Source of the DNA: Pseudolysinimonas kribbensis
Lineage (GTDB): Bacteria; Actinomycetota; Actinomycetes; Actinomycetales; Microbacteriaceae
Direction of reading: 5' to 3'
Length of the DNA: 64,000 nucleotides
Assembly: GCF_030161895.1 (NCBI RefSeq)
Contig: NZ_BSVB01000001.1
Span: 3,100,001 to 3,164,000 of the forward strand
The notes beneath the pieces are model-generated. The model saw only the letters and a program-made list of their open reading frames with translations. It was not told the DNA's origin and did not search any database. The stretch's first letter is position 1, and the number at the start of each line of letters is the position of its first letter. Positions 27,430-37,674 of the stretch are shown in pieces. The position numbers were made by a program, and so were the translations under genes.

Positions 27430-28608
27430 TCATCCCCTCGTGCAGGCGCCCGAGGAGACGGACGAGCTCAGCGCCGGCGCACGCTGCACCACCGGGGCGA
27501 GCTCATCGTCGGTCATGGCGTAGCCGAGGTTCGCCTGGTCGGAGCTGCGCGCGAACACGATCCCGGCGATCCGGCCGTCGACGGCCAGCAACGGGCCGCC
27601 CGAGTTGCCGGGCTTCACGTCGGCCGAAAGCGAGTAGATCTCGCGCACCGTCTGGCCGTCGTCGCCGACGTCGTCGATGCTCGAGCGCGTGACGGCCAGC
27701 ACGCGCGCGGGGCCGGTCGTGAAGGGTCCGCCGTACGGGTAGCCGTCGACGACCGCGTGGTCGCCGGTGCCGAGCACATCGCCCATCGCGATCGGCGCGA
27801 CGTCGAGCCCGCGGACGGCGAGCACCGCCAGGTCGTGGTGCGGGTCGAAGTACACGACGCTCGCCTCGATGGCCTGCCCGTTCGGCGCCTCGACGACGGG
27901 CTGGGTCACGCCGGCGACGACGTGGGCGTTCGTCACGACCCTGCCGGTCGAGACGACGAAGCCGGATCCGGACTGGTTCTGCCCGCACGCGTAGGCGGTG
28001 CCGCTGATCCGCACGACCGACTGCGCCGCGCGCTGCAGCGCCGTGGTGTCGGTCGGCCCGGTCGGAGCCGTCGGGGGAGCCGTGACGCCGCCGGGGTCGG
28101 GCAGGCTCGGCAGGCCCTCGGAGAGCACGGTCGAGCGCAGTTGCGCGAGCGCGGCCTCCACCGGGTCCGGTGTGACCGCCGAGATCCCCCTGAGCACATA
28201 CGAGTTCGCGACGGCGCGGGACAGCAGCGGGATGCCGAGCGCGCCGATCCCGCCCGCGATCATCCCGACGACGAGCGCGGCGACCACGAAGTTCGCGAGG
28301 CCGCCGAAGAAGCGGTCGAGTGGATTCAGGTGGTTCCGGCGCCCGCGCAGCGACCGCCCGACGGCGGCGCCGAGGGCATGCCCGCCCAGGAGCAGGGCGG
28401 CCGAACTGGCGACGACGAGGAAGGTGCGCCAGAACGGATCGGGCACGATGCCGGCGAGCAGGGGGATGAGGAAGAAGGCGATCGCGCCGCCCGCGATGAC
28501 CCCCAGGATCGCGCTGACGCTGCGGGCGAAGCCGTTGCGCACGCCCTCGCCGAGGTACACCAGCAGGACCAGGATCAGCAGCACGTCGAGCAGGCGGGCG
28601 GCGAGCAT
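27430..28608 (-). CDS. marP: MarP-type membrane serine protease
   Basis: 392 residues. The N-terminal CvpA-like part has four membrane helices (~5-25, 30-52, 62-85, 103-130). The periplasmic-side chymotrypsin fold has catalytic His in VVTNAHVVAG, Asp in HHDLAVLAV and Ser in VKPGNSGGPLLA. Two cysteines flank the domain (YACGQNQSG and the C-terminal SGACTRG), matching the disulphide described for mycobacterial MarP, which protects against acid and oxidative stress. It lies 4 nt after the sigma-factor gene and 4 nt before the macrodomain gene. Confidence 0.92.
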   Translation of the reverse strand: MLAARLLDVLLILVLLVYLGEGVRNGFARSVSAILGVIAGGAIAFFLIPLLAGIVPDPFWRTFLVVASSAALLLGGHALGAAVGRSLRGRRNHLNPLDRFFGGLANFVVAALVVGMIAGGIGALGIPLLSRAVANSYVLRGISAVTPDPVEAALAQLRSTVLSEGLPSLPDPGGVTAPPTAPTGPTDTTALQRAAQSVVRISGTAYACGQNQSGSGFVVSTGRVVTNAHVVAGVTQPVVEAPNGQAIEASVVYFDPHHDLAVLAVRGLDVAPIAMGDVLGTGDHAVVDGYPYGGPFTTGPARVLAVTRSSIDDVGDDGQTVREIYSLSADVKPGNSGGPLLAVDGRIAGIVFARSSDQANLGYAMTDDELAPVVQRAPALSSSVSSGACTRG

Positions 28609-28612
28609 GCGC

Positions 28613-29907
28613 TCAGTGTGCCGTACCGGGCTGGGCCGTTCCTGCCCGCGCGCGGGCCTCGGCGATCCGTCGCTCGAGATGACGGCGCTCGGCCGCGTTC
28701 ACGGTGAGCGGCAGCGCGCGTTCGAGTGCCGCGAGGGCCGCGGCGGGCTCACCCGCACGCAGCAGCAGCTCGCCCTCGGTCGCGTGTCGCAGGTGGTAGG
28801 CGTCGAGGCCCTGGACCTCGTCGAGCGCCGCGAGACCCGCGCGTGGTCCGTCGGCCATCGCGATCGCGACGGCGCGGTTGAGCGCGACGACGGGGGTCGG
28901 TGAGCGCCGCAGGAGCAGTTCGTACAGCCGCACGATCTGCGGCCAATCGGTCTCGTCGGCGGTGCGCGCGTGGGCGTGCGCGGCCGCGATGAGCGCCTGC
29001 AGCCGATACGGCCCCGGCGGCTCCGCACCCTCGAGGGCCTGTTCCAGCGCTCGGTCGGCGCGGGCGACGGTCGCGAGGTCCCACCGGGTGCGGTCCTGCT
29101 GCTCGAGCAGCACGAGCTCGCCGGATGCGTCGAGCCGGGTGTCCATCCGAGCCCGATGGTAGAGCTCCAGCGCGAGCAGTCCGCCGGCCTCCGGGTCGCC
29201 CCCAGCAGGTCGGCCGCCGTGGCGGTCAGGCGGATCGCCTCGTCGGCGAGGTCGAGGCGCACGGCGTCTCCCGCGGAGCCCGCGGACCCGCGCGCGAGGT
29301 AGCCCTCGTTGAAGATGAGGTACAGCACGGCCAGCAGCACACCGACGCGTTCTCCGAGATCGGCGGGGATCGTGAGCGGGATGCGCGCGTCGCGGATCTT
29401 GCGCTTGGCCCGCACGATGCGCTGGGCGAGCGTCGCCTCGGGCACGAGGAAGGCGGCGGCGATCTCGTCGGTCGTGAGGCCGCCCACGAGTCGCAACGTG
29501 AGCGCGATCTGCGTGTCGCGGTCGAGGGCCGGATGGCAGCACAGCAGCATCAGCCGCAGCTGCTCGTCGCCGACGGGGGTCTGCTCCACGATCGGCACCT
29601 CCTCCGGAACATCGGGCTCGCGCAGCAGGTCGGGCGCCGCTCGCTCGAGCCGCCGCGCGGCGCTCGCGGCGCGACGCAGCCGGTCGACGGCGATGTTGTG
29701 CGCGACCCGGTACAACCAGGCGGCGGGATTGTCGGGGGCGCCGTCGTCCTCCCAGGTCTCGATCGCCCGCACGAGCGCGTCCTGCACGCTCTCGTCGGCG
29801 AGATCGAGGTCGCCGAACCGCGCCGCGAGGAGGGCGATGACGCGACCGCCCTCCTCACGAGCGAGGCGGCTGACCCGCAGCCGGATGCCGGCGTCCGACG
29901 TCGCCAC
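28613..29907 (-). CDS. ECF42-group RNA polymerase sigma factor with long C-terminal domain (frameshift near 29205)
   Basis: About 431 residues after correction. Sigma region 2 ([39 protein letters not shown]) and region 4 ([34 protein letters not shown]) are at residues ~15-185. The C-terminal ~200 residues (DUF6596/TPR-like) include [29 protein letters not shown] and [16 protein letters not shown]. This extension and an adjacent DGPF/YciI gene define ECF42. No anti-sigma factor is nearby; in this group the C-terminal domain itself is thought to regulate. One G is missing in the run near 29205 ([10 protein letters not shown]). Confidence 0.9.
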
Positions 29908-29910
29908 GCG

Positions 29911-30297
29911 TCAGACGGACGGGCTGATCGCGCCGTCGTCCGCCGTGCGCGCGAGCAGCGGCCGCACCTCGACGACGCCGTCGACGAACGGCACCCGCTT
30001 CGCGACGGCCAGCGCCGCGTCGAGGTCGTCTGCGCGGATCACGTAGTACCCGCCGAACAGCTCCTTCGTCTCCGCGAACGGACCGTCGGTGAGCGAGGTC
30101 GCGCCGTCCGAGAAGGTGACGGTCGTCGCCGTCTCGACTCCCTGCAGGCGCCCGCCGGCGATGAAGCTGCCGTCGGCGATGAGGCTCTTGTTGAAGGCGA
30201 CCCAGCCGGCGATCTGCTCCTCGAACCCGGGCTGACCCGGCACCGACATCTTGGCGTTCGCCTCGGCGTCGGCGGCGAGGATGAGCATGTACTCCAT
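29911..30297 (-). CDS. YciI / DGPF-family protein paired with ECF42 sigma factor
   Basis: 128 residues of the YCII-related fold. Diagnostic motifs are MEYMLILAADAEAN at the start and LTDGPFAETKELFGGYYVI, containing the DGPF signature, near residue 75. Such genes sit beside ECF42 sigma factors and are their usual regulon members; enzymatic function is not established. ATG 30297 has AGGAAA 6-7 nt upstream. The gene ends 3 nt before the sigma factor and leads the four-gene unit. Confidence 0.92.
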   Translation of the reverse strand: MEYMLILAADAEANAKMSVPGQPGFEEQIAGWVAFNKSLIADGSFIAGGRLQGVETATTVTFSDGATSLTDGPFAETKELFGGYYVIRADDLDAALAVAKRVPFVDGVVEVRPLLARTADDGAISPSV

Positions 30298-30347
30298 GTG
30301 CGTTTCCTTTCGGTCGTCGGCGGGATCCTCCCGCCTCTCGCAGGGAT

Positions 30348-30373
30348 GACGCACCGCCGACGCGGAATCGACA
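30348..30373 (-). promoter_or_regulatory. ECF42-type promoter of the yciI - sigma - marP - macrodomain unit
   Basis: On the minus strand TGTCGA (30373-30368) is followed after 16 nt by CGTC (30351-30348), about 50 nt before the yciI start. TGTCGA at -35 with CG(A/T)C at -10 is the motif I recall for ECF42-dependent promoters. Its place directly before the unit that encodes an ECF42 factor implies autoregulation. Confidence 0.7.
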
Positions 30374-30406
30374 GGATGCCGACGATCTTTTTCTAGTCCA
30401 CTCGGC

Positions 30407-32097
30407 CTAGCTCGTGGGCGAGGAAGTGGCCTCCTCCGCACCCTCCTCCTCCGCTTCGGCGATCAGCTCGTCGGTGCGCGCCCTCGGCATCCGGAACCGT
30501 AGCGCGAGCACGTAGATGACGACGGTCACGACGGCGTTGATCAGGAAGACCCAGCCGAACAGCTCCGGATGCGCCTCCGGATCGCACAGCCAGCTGATGA
30601 GCGCCATCGCCGCGAACCAGGGCAGCAGCCACACGGCACCGGACCGGAAGTCGAGCGTCGGGCGGGAGCCGCGCGCCCGGCCGACGAGCTGCCAGATCAG
30701 CAGGATCAGGTACCCCAGGAGGATCGTCGCGAACAGTTTCTGGTTGGTCTGCCAGCCCGCCCAGTACACGATCATGTTCGCGGCGTAGAAGCCGAGGAGC
30801 GGGATGACGTCCTTGCCCGGCAGCCGGAACGGCCGCTCGCGCTGCGGCTCCACGCGCCGCAGCGCGCCCACCGCGAGCGGGCCCACCCCGAACGAGATCA
30901 CGGTGGCGCTCGTGATGAAGCCGACGAGCTGCTGCCAGCTGGGGAACGGCAGCAGCACGATCAGCCCCGCGACGAACGTCACGAGGAGCCCGATCCAGGG
31001 AACGCCGTGCCGGTTCCGCCGGGCCAGGAACGCGGGCGCGTTGCCGTTGCGGGCCAGGGCGTAGCTCACGCGCGAGGAGACCGCGGTCGTGATCAGGCCG
31101 GTGTCGGCGGGGGAGATGACGGCATCCACATAGAGCAGGAAGGCCAGCCAGCCGAGGCCGGCGATCGTCGCGATGGCGGCGAGCGGGCCGGCGTCGTTGG
31201 TGAAGCTCAGCTTCTCCCAGCCGCCGTGGCCGAGCAGCTTCTCGGGCACCCCCAGCGTGAACGCGACCTGCAGCGCCGCGTAGATGATCGCCGTGATGCC
31301 GACCGAGCCGATCACCGCGATCGGGATGTTGCGCTTCGGGTTGCGCGTCTCGCCCGCGAGTTCGATGCCCTGCCGGAACCCGACGAACGAGAACACGATG
31401 CCCGCGGTCGAGATCGCGACGAAGACGCCCGGGACGCCGCCGGGCGCGAACCCGTGGCTCGTGAAGTTCGCGGGGCTGCCCATCTGCGTCGTGCCGAGCG
31501 CGGTGATCAGGAAGACGACGATGACCAGCACGATGATCGCGAGCTTCCACCAGACGAGCACGTTGTTGATCTGCGCGAAGAGCTTGACGCCGAAGTAGTT
31601 CAGCAGCACGAACACCGCGAGCAGCACCACGGCGGTCGCGTAGCCGAGCGGCGTGAGCACGTGCTGCACCTCGCCGCCGGCCGTCGCCGCGGTCGTGAAC
31701 GGCAGGAACCTGGTCGCGTAGGTGAGCGCGCCCTCCGTCTCGATCGCCGGCACCGTCACGGTCGCGACCCACGTCACGAAGCCCAGCGAGAAGCTCGTGA
31801 ACGAGCCCCAGACGAGATGCGGGTACCGGATGACGCCCCCGACACCGGGAACATCGGCCCGAGCTCGGCGTACGTGAGCGCGAGCAGCAGGATCAGCACC
31901 CCGCCGATCAGCCAGGAGAAGATCGCGGCCGGCCCCGCGATCTTCGACGCGTTGAACGCGCCGAACAGCCAGCCCGACCCGATGATCCAGCCGATGGAGG
32001 CGAACAGCAGCCCGAGAGCGCCGATGTCCCGTTTGAGCTTGGGGCCGCCCCCGGTGCCGGTCACGTCGTACGTCGGGCGGTGGTGTGCGGTCGTCAT
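30407..32097 (-). CDS. APC-superfamily amino acid permease, copy 1 (frameshift near 31840)
   Basis: About 563 residues and 12-13 membrane helices after correction. The N-terminal frame carries the APC helix-1 region (LGLLFASIGWIIGSGWLFGAF) and stops making sense after FPVSG; one G added near 31840 continues into GVIR... and the rest. Conserved GIVFSFVGFRQGIELAGETRNPKRNIP follows. Transports an amino acid or amine by proton symport or exchange; substrate unknown. ATG 32097 is chosen because the family's N-terminus fits. The next gene upstream is a close paralogue in the same orientation, 75 nt away. Confidence 0.87.
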
Positions 32098-32172
32098 CGT
32101 CGAGTTCCCCTCCGGTCTCGCTCTCGACGTTGCTCCCGTGGGGGAGCGTCGCACCGGACTGCCAGCAGGGGC

Positions 32173-33821
32173 TCAGGCAGCGTCGGTGTCGCCGGCCTCC
32201 TTCACGGCGACGGCGATGTGCTCGTCGATGCTCTCCTTCGGCAGCCGGAAGCGCATCGCGAGGAAGTAGATCCCCACCGTCACGGCGATGTTGATCAGGA
32301 AGACCCAGCCGAACAGCTCCGGATGGGTGGTCGGATCACACAGCCGGCTGATGAGCGCCATCGCGGCCAGCCACGGCAGCAGCCAGACAGCACCCACCCG
32401 GAGGTCGAGGTGCTGATTCGTGCCGCGGACGCGTCCGACGATCCGCAGCACGACGAGCAGCACGTGCCCGATGAGCACGATGACGAACAGCTTCGAGTTG
32501 GTCTCCCAGCCGGCCCAGTACACGATCATGTTCGCCGCGTAGAAGGCGAGCACCGGGATGACGTCGCCCAACGGCAGCCGGAACGGCCGCTCGCGCTTCG
32601 GCTCGGCCCGCCGCAGCGCCCCGACGGCGAGCGGGCCGACCCCGAACGAGATCACGGTGGAGCTCGTGATGAAGCCCGCGAGCTGCTGCCAGCTCGGGAA
32701 CGGCAGCAGCAGCACGAGGCCGCCGACGAAGGTGACGACGAGACCCACCCACGGCACCCCGTGGCGGTTGGTGCGCGCGAGCACCTCGGGGGCGTTCCGG
32801 TTGCGGGCGAGGGCGTACGACACGCGCGCGGTGGCCGCCGTCGTGATGAGCGCCGTGTCGAGCGGGGAAACCACCGCATCCAGGTAGAGGAGGAACGCGA
32901 GCCAGCCGAGCCCGGCGATCGTGGCGATGGCGGCGAGCGGTCCGGCGTCGTTGGCGAAGGTGAGCTTCTCCCAGCCGCCGTGGCCGAGCAGGTGCTGGGG
33001 CACGCCGAGCGTGAACGCGAGCTGCAGGAGGGCGTAGATGACGGCCGTGATGGTGATCGAGCCGATGACCGCGAGCGGCACGTTGCGCTTCGGGTTGCGC
33101 GACTCGCCGGCCAGCTCGATGCTCTGCCGGAACCCGCCGTAGGAGAAGACGATGCCCGCGGTCGAGATCGCGACGAAGACGCCCCCGACCCCTCGGGCGC
33201 GAATCCGTGGCTCGTGAAGTTCGCCGGGCTGCCCATGCTGGTGGTGCCGAGCGCCGTGATGAGGAAGACGACGATGATGAGCGCGATGATCGCGAGCTTC
33301 CACCACACGAGCACGTTGTTCACCCGCGCGAACAGCTTGACGCCGAAGTAGTTGAGCACGACGAAGACGGCCAGCCGCACGACCGCCGTGACGTACCCGA
33401 GCGGCGTCAGCACGTGCTCGGCGGTGCCGCCGCCCTTGGCCTGCACGGTGAAGGGCAGGAAGCGGGTGGCATAGGTGAGCGCCCCCTCGGTCTCCACGGC
33501 GGGCACGGTGACCGTGCCGATCCAGGTGATGAAGCCGAGCGAGTAGCTCGTGAACTGCCCCCACACCATGTCGGGGAACCGGATGACACCGCCCGAGATC
33601 GGGAACATCGGCCCGAGCTCGGCGTAGGTGAGCCCGAGCAGCATGATCATGACCGCCGCGATCAGCCACGAGAAGACGGCGGCGGGTCCGGCGATCGTGG
33701 ATGCCGTGTAGGCGCCGAACAGCCAGCCCGATCCGATGATCCAGCCCACCGAGGCGAACAGCAGGCCGAGCCCACCGACGTCGCGGCGCAGACGGTGGTG
33801 GGGGCGGGCGGCTGTCGTCAT
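32173..33821 (-). CDS. APC-superfamily amino acid permease, copy 2 (frameshift near 33190)
   Basis: About 549 residues after correction. Very similar to copy 1 along its whole length, e.g. GLLFASVGWIIGSGWLFGAY, FSYGGFRQSIELAGESRNPKRNVP and TVISFGVGPLAVGALRR, so a tandem duplication is clear. One base is missing near 33190 (before GVGGVFVAIS). ATG 33821 is preceded by GGAGG at normal distance. The two copies differ mainly in their charged termini and around helices 3-4, where substrate preference may differ. Confidence 0.87.
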
Positions 33822-33936
33822 GGGGATCCTCCGCTGCGACAGTGGCGGGTCGCCGCCCGTGTCGAGGATGGCTCCGAGATGCTTCCCAGCCGGAGTGGGG
33901 CGTTCGATACGCGGCCGATAAGGTGCGCCGTGAAGA

Positions 33937-34407
33937 GTGGATGCCGTGATCCGCCAGCATCCCCTCCTCACGACCGCGACCGCGCTCTACCTCGCGGTCG
34001 TCGGCTGGGTCACCCTCGGACCGCAGCCGACCGGCCTGGTGCGCGCCGCGGGGGTCTGGCAGCTGCTCGGGTTCGTGCGCGAGCACCCGTCGCTGTCGTG
34101 GATCACCTACGCGCTCATCGAGTTCAGCGCGAACGTGGCGATGTTCCTGCCCGTGGGGGTGCTGCTCCTGCTGCTGATGGGGCGCCGGGGCTGGTGGGCC
34201 GCGATCCTGACCGGCTTCGTGCTGAGCGTCGCGATCGAGGCGGCCCAGCTGTTCCTCCCGGGGCGGGTCAGCGACATCCGGGATCTCGTGGCCAACTCGC
34301 TCGGCACGGCGCTCGGGGTGCTCCTCGCGCTCGTCATCACCCTGCCGGCTGCTCTGCGCCGCCGGCGGGCGTCGCGGCCGCGGACCGGAGAGGTCCGGCT
34401 CGCCTGA
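33937..34407 (+). CDS. VanZ family membrane protein
   Basis: 156 residues with four hydrophobic segments (~10-28, ~60-83, ~88-105, ~125-145). VanZ-type motifs are LIEFSANVAMFLPVGVLL and LSVAIEAAQLFLPGRVSDIRDLVANSLGTALG. VanZ-like proteins are linked to glycopeptide (teicoplanin) tolerance in some bacteria, but most are of unknown role; nothing here indicates a resistance cluster. GTG 33937 and GTG 33946 are both possible starts. Divergent from APC copy 2. Confidence 0.85.
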   Translation: MDAVIRQHPLLTTATALYLAVVGWVTLGPQPTGLVRAAGVWQLLGFVREHPSLSWITYALIEFSANVAMFLPVGVLLLLLMGRRGWWAAILTGFVLSVAIEAAQLFLPGRVSDIRDLVANSLGTALGVLLALVITLPAALRRRRASRPRTGEVRLA

Positions 34408-34461
34408 GGGGCGACCCATCGGTCGGGGTCGAGGGGCATCGGGCGTCCGAGTGCGACGCGC

Positions 34462-34476
34462 CTTACGATGCGTAAG
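34462..34476 (+). promoter_or_regulatory. Palindromic operator over the hxlR-type gene's own promoter
   Basis: CTTACG-ATG-CGTAAG is a perfect 6-bp inverted repeat. It contains the -10 box TACGAT (34464-34469), 6 nt before the GTG at 34476, and its last base is the first base of that codon. A bound dimer would block transcription, so negative autoregulation is expected. The same CTTAC...GTAAG arms recur at 34842-34860. Confidence 0.65.
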
Positions 34477-34865
34477 TGACTTCTCTCCCGGCGGATGCCG
34501 CGCCCGATCCCGGTTTCGAACAGATCGACGACGCGCTCTGCCGTGCCTTCCAGGCGCATCTCGAGGTCGTGGGCCGTCGATGGAATTCGGCGATCCTGCT
34601 GGCCGGGGCGCGGGGGGCGACGCGGTTCAGCGAATACCGTGCGATGGTGACGGGCATTTCCGACCGTCTCCTGGCCCAGCGCCTGACCGAGCTGCAGCGC
34701 GAGGGCCTCATCGTGCGCACGATCGTGCCGACCACGCCCGTGCAGGTGCGGTACCGCCTGACCGAGCGCGGTCGGTCGCTCATGCGGGTCTTGCAGCCGA
34801 TCGTGCGATGGGGCATCGACGAGACCGACGCGGAGCGTCCTCGCTTACATGAGGTAAGCGGCTAA
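34476..34865 (+). CDS. HxlR family transcriptional regulator
   Basis: 129 residues, a winged-helix dimer. Family marks: VVGRRWNSAILLAGARGATRFSEYRAM, ISDRLLAQRLTELQREGLIVR (recognition helix) and VRYRLTERGRSLMRVLQPI (wing). One cysteine near residue 22 (DALCRAF) is in the region used for redox sensing in some HxlR proteins such as HypR/YodB. Flanked by two CTTAC/GTAAG palindromes, one over its own promoter and one before the LLM/FAD fusion gene, its likely target. Confidence 0.88.
   Translation: MTSLPADAAPDPGFEQIDDALCRAFQAHLEVVGRRWNSAILLAGARGATRFSEYRAMVTGISDRLLAQRLTELQREGLIVRTIVPTTPVQVRYRLTERGRSLMRVLQPIVRWGIDETDAERPRLHEVSG
34842..34860 (+). promoter_or_regulatory. Second CTTAC/GTAAG operator, upstream of the LLM/FAD-oxidase fusion
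   Basis: CGCTTAC-ATGAG-GTAAGCG is a perfect 7-bp inverted repeat inside the last codons of the hxlR-type gene. It ends 13 nt before a TTGACC -35 box (34874-34879), which has a GACGCT -10 (34897-34902) at 17 nt spacing, 6 nt before the ATG at 34909. The match to the first operator implies control by the same regulator. Confidence 0.62.
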
Positions 34866-34908
34866 CGCTCCGTTTGACCCGGCGGTGGGTCGGGTCGACG
34901 CTGAAGGC

Positions 34909-37179
34909 ATGCCCGACTACGGTCACCCTCTGCGCTTCGGAACCTTCCTGACCCCCACCAACGCCGCGCCCGAGCAGCCGGTCGCCCTCGCGCAGCTGAG
35001 CGAGAGCCTCGGCTACGACCTCGCGACGTTCCAGGACCACCCCTACCAGCCCGCGTTCCTCGACACCTGGACGCTCATCAGCTGGGTCCTGGCCGAGACC
35101 GAGACGATCCACGTGTCGGGCAACGTCCTCAACGGGCAGATGCGCCAGCCCGCCATGCTCGCACGGAGCGCGGCGAGTCTCGACCTGTTGAGCCATGGCC
35201 GCTTCGAGCTCGGCCTCGGCGCGGGGGCTTCTCCGACGCCGTCGCCGCCATGGGTATGCCGCTGCGCACCGCGGGCGAGGCCGTGTCGGCACTCGACGAG
35301 GCGATCGACATCATCCGCGGCATCTGGGACGTCTCCGAGCGCAGACCGCTGCGCATCGCGGGGAGTACCACCACGTGGACGGCGCCAAGCGCGGGCCGGC
35401 ACCCGCCCATGACATCCCGATCTGGCTCGGCGCGATGAAGCCACGGATGCAGCGCCTCATCGGGCGCAAGGCGGACGGCTGGCTGCCGACGTACCTCTAC
35501 CTGCAGCCCGGCGACCTGGCGCGCGGCAACGAGATCATCGACGCCGCCGCAGCGGGTGCAGGGCGCGACCCGCGGGAGGTGCGGCGCCTGCTCAATATCG
35601 GCGGCTCCTTCCTTCCCGAGCGCCGTGACACACTGCAGGGCCCGCCTTCGTCATGGGTCCACGACCTGCTCCCGCTGGTCGTGGAGGACGGCGTCTCGAC
35701 GTTCATCCTCGCGAGCGACGACCCGTCGACGATCCAGAACTTCGCGCTCGATGTGATCCCGCTGCTGCGCGACGCCGTGGAGGAGGCTCGTGCCGGCGCC
35801 GGCACGAGCACCGGCCGCGTCCGCCCGGCGGCGGCGCTCGCGCGGCGTCGCTCGGGCATCGACTACGACGCGGTGCCGGCATCGCTCGCCGAGGCCGCGA
35901 TCGAACCGGGCGACGTCCGCTACGCCACCGTGCGCAACACCTACCTGCGCGGCGGCAGTCCGGGTCTCGTGCTGCCCGTGCGCGACGCGGAGCAGGCCGC
36001 CGAGGCGCTCGGCTTCGCGCGAGCCCAGGCGGGACCGCTGAGCCTGCGCAGCGGCGGGCATGGCATCAGCGGCCGCTCGACCAATGACGGGGGCATCGTG
36101 ATCGACGTCTCGGCGCTCAACGCGATCGAGGTGCTCGACGAGGCGACGCGGCGCGTGCGCGTCGGTGCCGGTGCGCGCTGGATGGATGTCGCGGCCGCCC
36201 TCGAGCCGCACGGCTGGGCGCTCACGAGCGGCGACTACGGCGGGGTCGGGGTGGGGGTCTCGCCACCGCGGGAGGGATCGGCTGGTTCGCACGAGAGCAC
36301 GGGCTCACGATCGACCGCCTGCGGCGCGTGGAGCTCGTGACCGCCGACGGGCGTCTGCTCGGTGCGTCTGAGGACGAGAATCCCGATCTCTTCTGGGCGA
36401 TGCGCGGAGCGGGCGCCAACTTCGGGATCGCGACGTCGTTCGAGTTCGAGGCCCACGAGGGCGGCGACGTGGGCTGGGCGCAGCTGGCCTTCGACGCATC
36501 GGCGGCGCCCGGGGGACCGGCGGGCGTGCTCGAGACCTTCGGTCGCCTCATGGAGGCGGCGCCGCGCGACACGACGCTGTCGTTGCTGACCGGCGGGCGG
36601 TCCGGCAGCGAGCAGCGGATCGTCCAGGTCTTCGGGGTCGTGCACAGCGACGACCCCGACACCGTCGTGGCCCGGCTCCGACCTTTCGCCGAGCTGGGAC
36701 CGCTCGTTCAGCAGTCAGTGCAGATCGCACCGTACGCCTCGGTGATGTCGCAGAATGTCTCGCCGGCGCCGCACCAGGGGCAGGGTGAACCGCACGCTCG
36801 CTCCGGCCTCATCGAGCACCTGAGCGCCGACTGGGCGCAGCGCGCGACCGAGCTGCTGGATCGCGGCCTCAGCTACTTCTTCCAGCTGCGGTCGGTGGGC
36901 GGCGCCGTCGCCGACGTACCGCAGGACGCGACGGCCTACTCGACCCGCTCCGCCAACTTCTCGGTGGTCGCCCTGGGAGCGCCGGGCCGGGGGCTCGACG
37001 AGTACTGGGATGCGGAGCTGCTGCCCCTCTACGACGGCATGTACATCTCGTTCGAGACGAGCCGCGATGTCGCGCGCATCGAGCGCGCCTGGCCGGCGGC
37101 GACGCTCGCGCGGCTGCGGACCCTCAAGGGCGAGTGGGACCCGCAGGGAGTGTTCCGCGACAACTTCGCGCTGCGCTGA
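34909..37179 (+). CDS. Fusion enzyme: LLM-class flavin oxidoreductase + FAD-binding (BBE-type) oxidase (three frameshifts)
   Basis: About 757 residues after correction. Residues ~1-300 are a luciferase-like (F420/FMN) oxidoreductase (LRFGTFLTPTNAAPEQPV; ATFQDHPYQPAFLDTWT; RFELGLGAGGFSDA; IPIWLGAMKPRMQRLIGRKADGW). Residues ~335-757 are a PCMH/berberine-bridge-type oxidase, with LSLRSGGHGISGRS holding the histidine that usually binds FAD covalently, and GEWDPQGVFRDNFAL at the end. One G is missing near 35228, 35361 and 36256. Both enzyme types use flavin, suggesting consecutive oxidation steps. Substrate unknown. Probably controlled by the HxlR-type regulator. Confidence 0.83.
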
Positions 37180-37313
37180 GGCCGGGTCGGGCCACGCGGC
37201 ACCCTCGTGTGCTCTGCTATTCTCGCAAGGTTGCCGTCACGACGGCCGCGGAATGAGAGAGCCGCCCCACCCGGGGGCAGGCACCGCGCAACGAGAGGAA
37301 GGGGATCCCATCT

Positions 37314-37583
37314 ATGGCACTCGATTCTGAGACCAAGAAGGCGATCATCGACGAGTACGCGACCACGCCGGGCGACACCGGATCCCCGGAGGTCCAGGTC
37401 GCGATGCTCACCAAGCGCATCAAGGACCTGACCGAGCACCTCAAGGAGCACAAGCACGACCACCACTCGCGTCGTGGTCTGCTCCTCCTCGTGGGACAGC
37501 GCCGCCGCCTGCTGGGCTACCTGCAGGACATCGACATCGAGCGCTACCGCTCGCTGATCGAGCGGCTGGGTCTTCGCCGCTAG
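37314..37583 (+). CDS. rpsO: 30S ribosomal protein S15
   Basis: 89 residues, full length, with the conserved [17 protein letters not shown] and [22 protein letters not shown]. Binds 16S rRNA helix 22 and nucleates the platform of the small subunit. A strong ribosome site (GAGAGGAAGGGG) lies ~10 nt before the ATG in a leader of about 90 nt; TATTCT at 37218-37223 may be the -10. In many bacteria pnp follows directly; here pnp is 12.3 kb further on the same strand. Confidence 0.98.
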   Translation: MALDSETKKAIIDEYATTPGDTGSPEVQVAMLTKRIKDLTEHLKEHKHDHHSRRGLLLLVGQRRRLLGYLQDIDIERYRSLIERLGLRR

Positions 37584-37638
37584 CGGCGAAGACCGTCGGG
37601 CAGCGCTGTCTGATCGAATCGGCCACGGCCGATTCGAT
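37571..37638 (+). terminator. Two palindromic hairpins at the end of rpsO
   Basis: 37571-37592 is a perfect 10-bp stem around TA that includes the rpsO stop codon; 37613-37638 is a perfect 12-bp stem around AC. The second could end or protect the rpsO transcript; the first overlaps the last codons. Confidence 0.5.
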
Positions 37639-37674
37639 GCGTCGATAGTCGATCGATACCGCGACCTTCTTCGA

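Noticed and set aside
33930..33936. GTG at 33930 as VanZ start after TAAGGT
   Set aside because: Spacing fits the leaderless pattern but the codon is out of frame with the VanZ protein.
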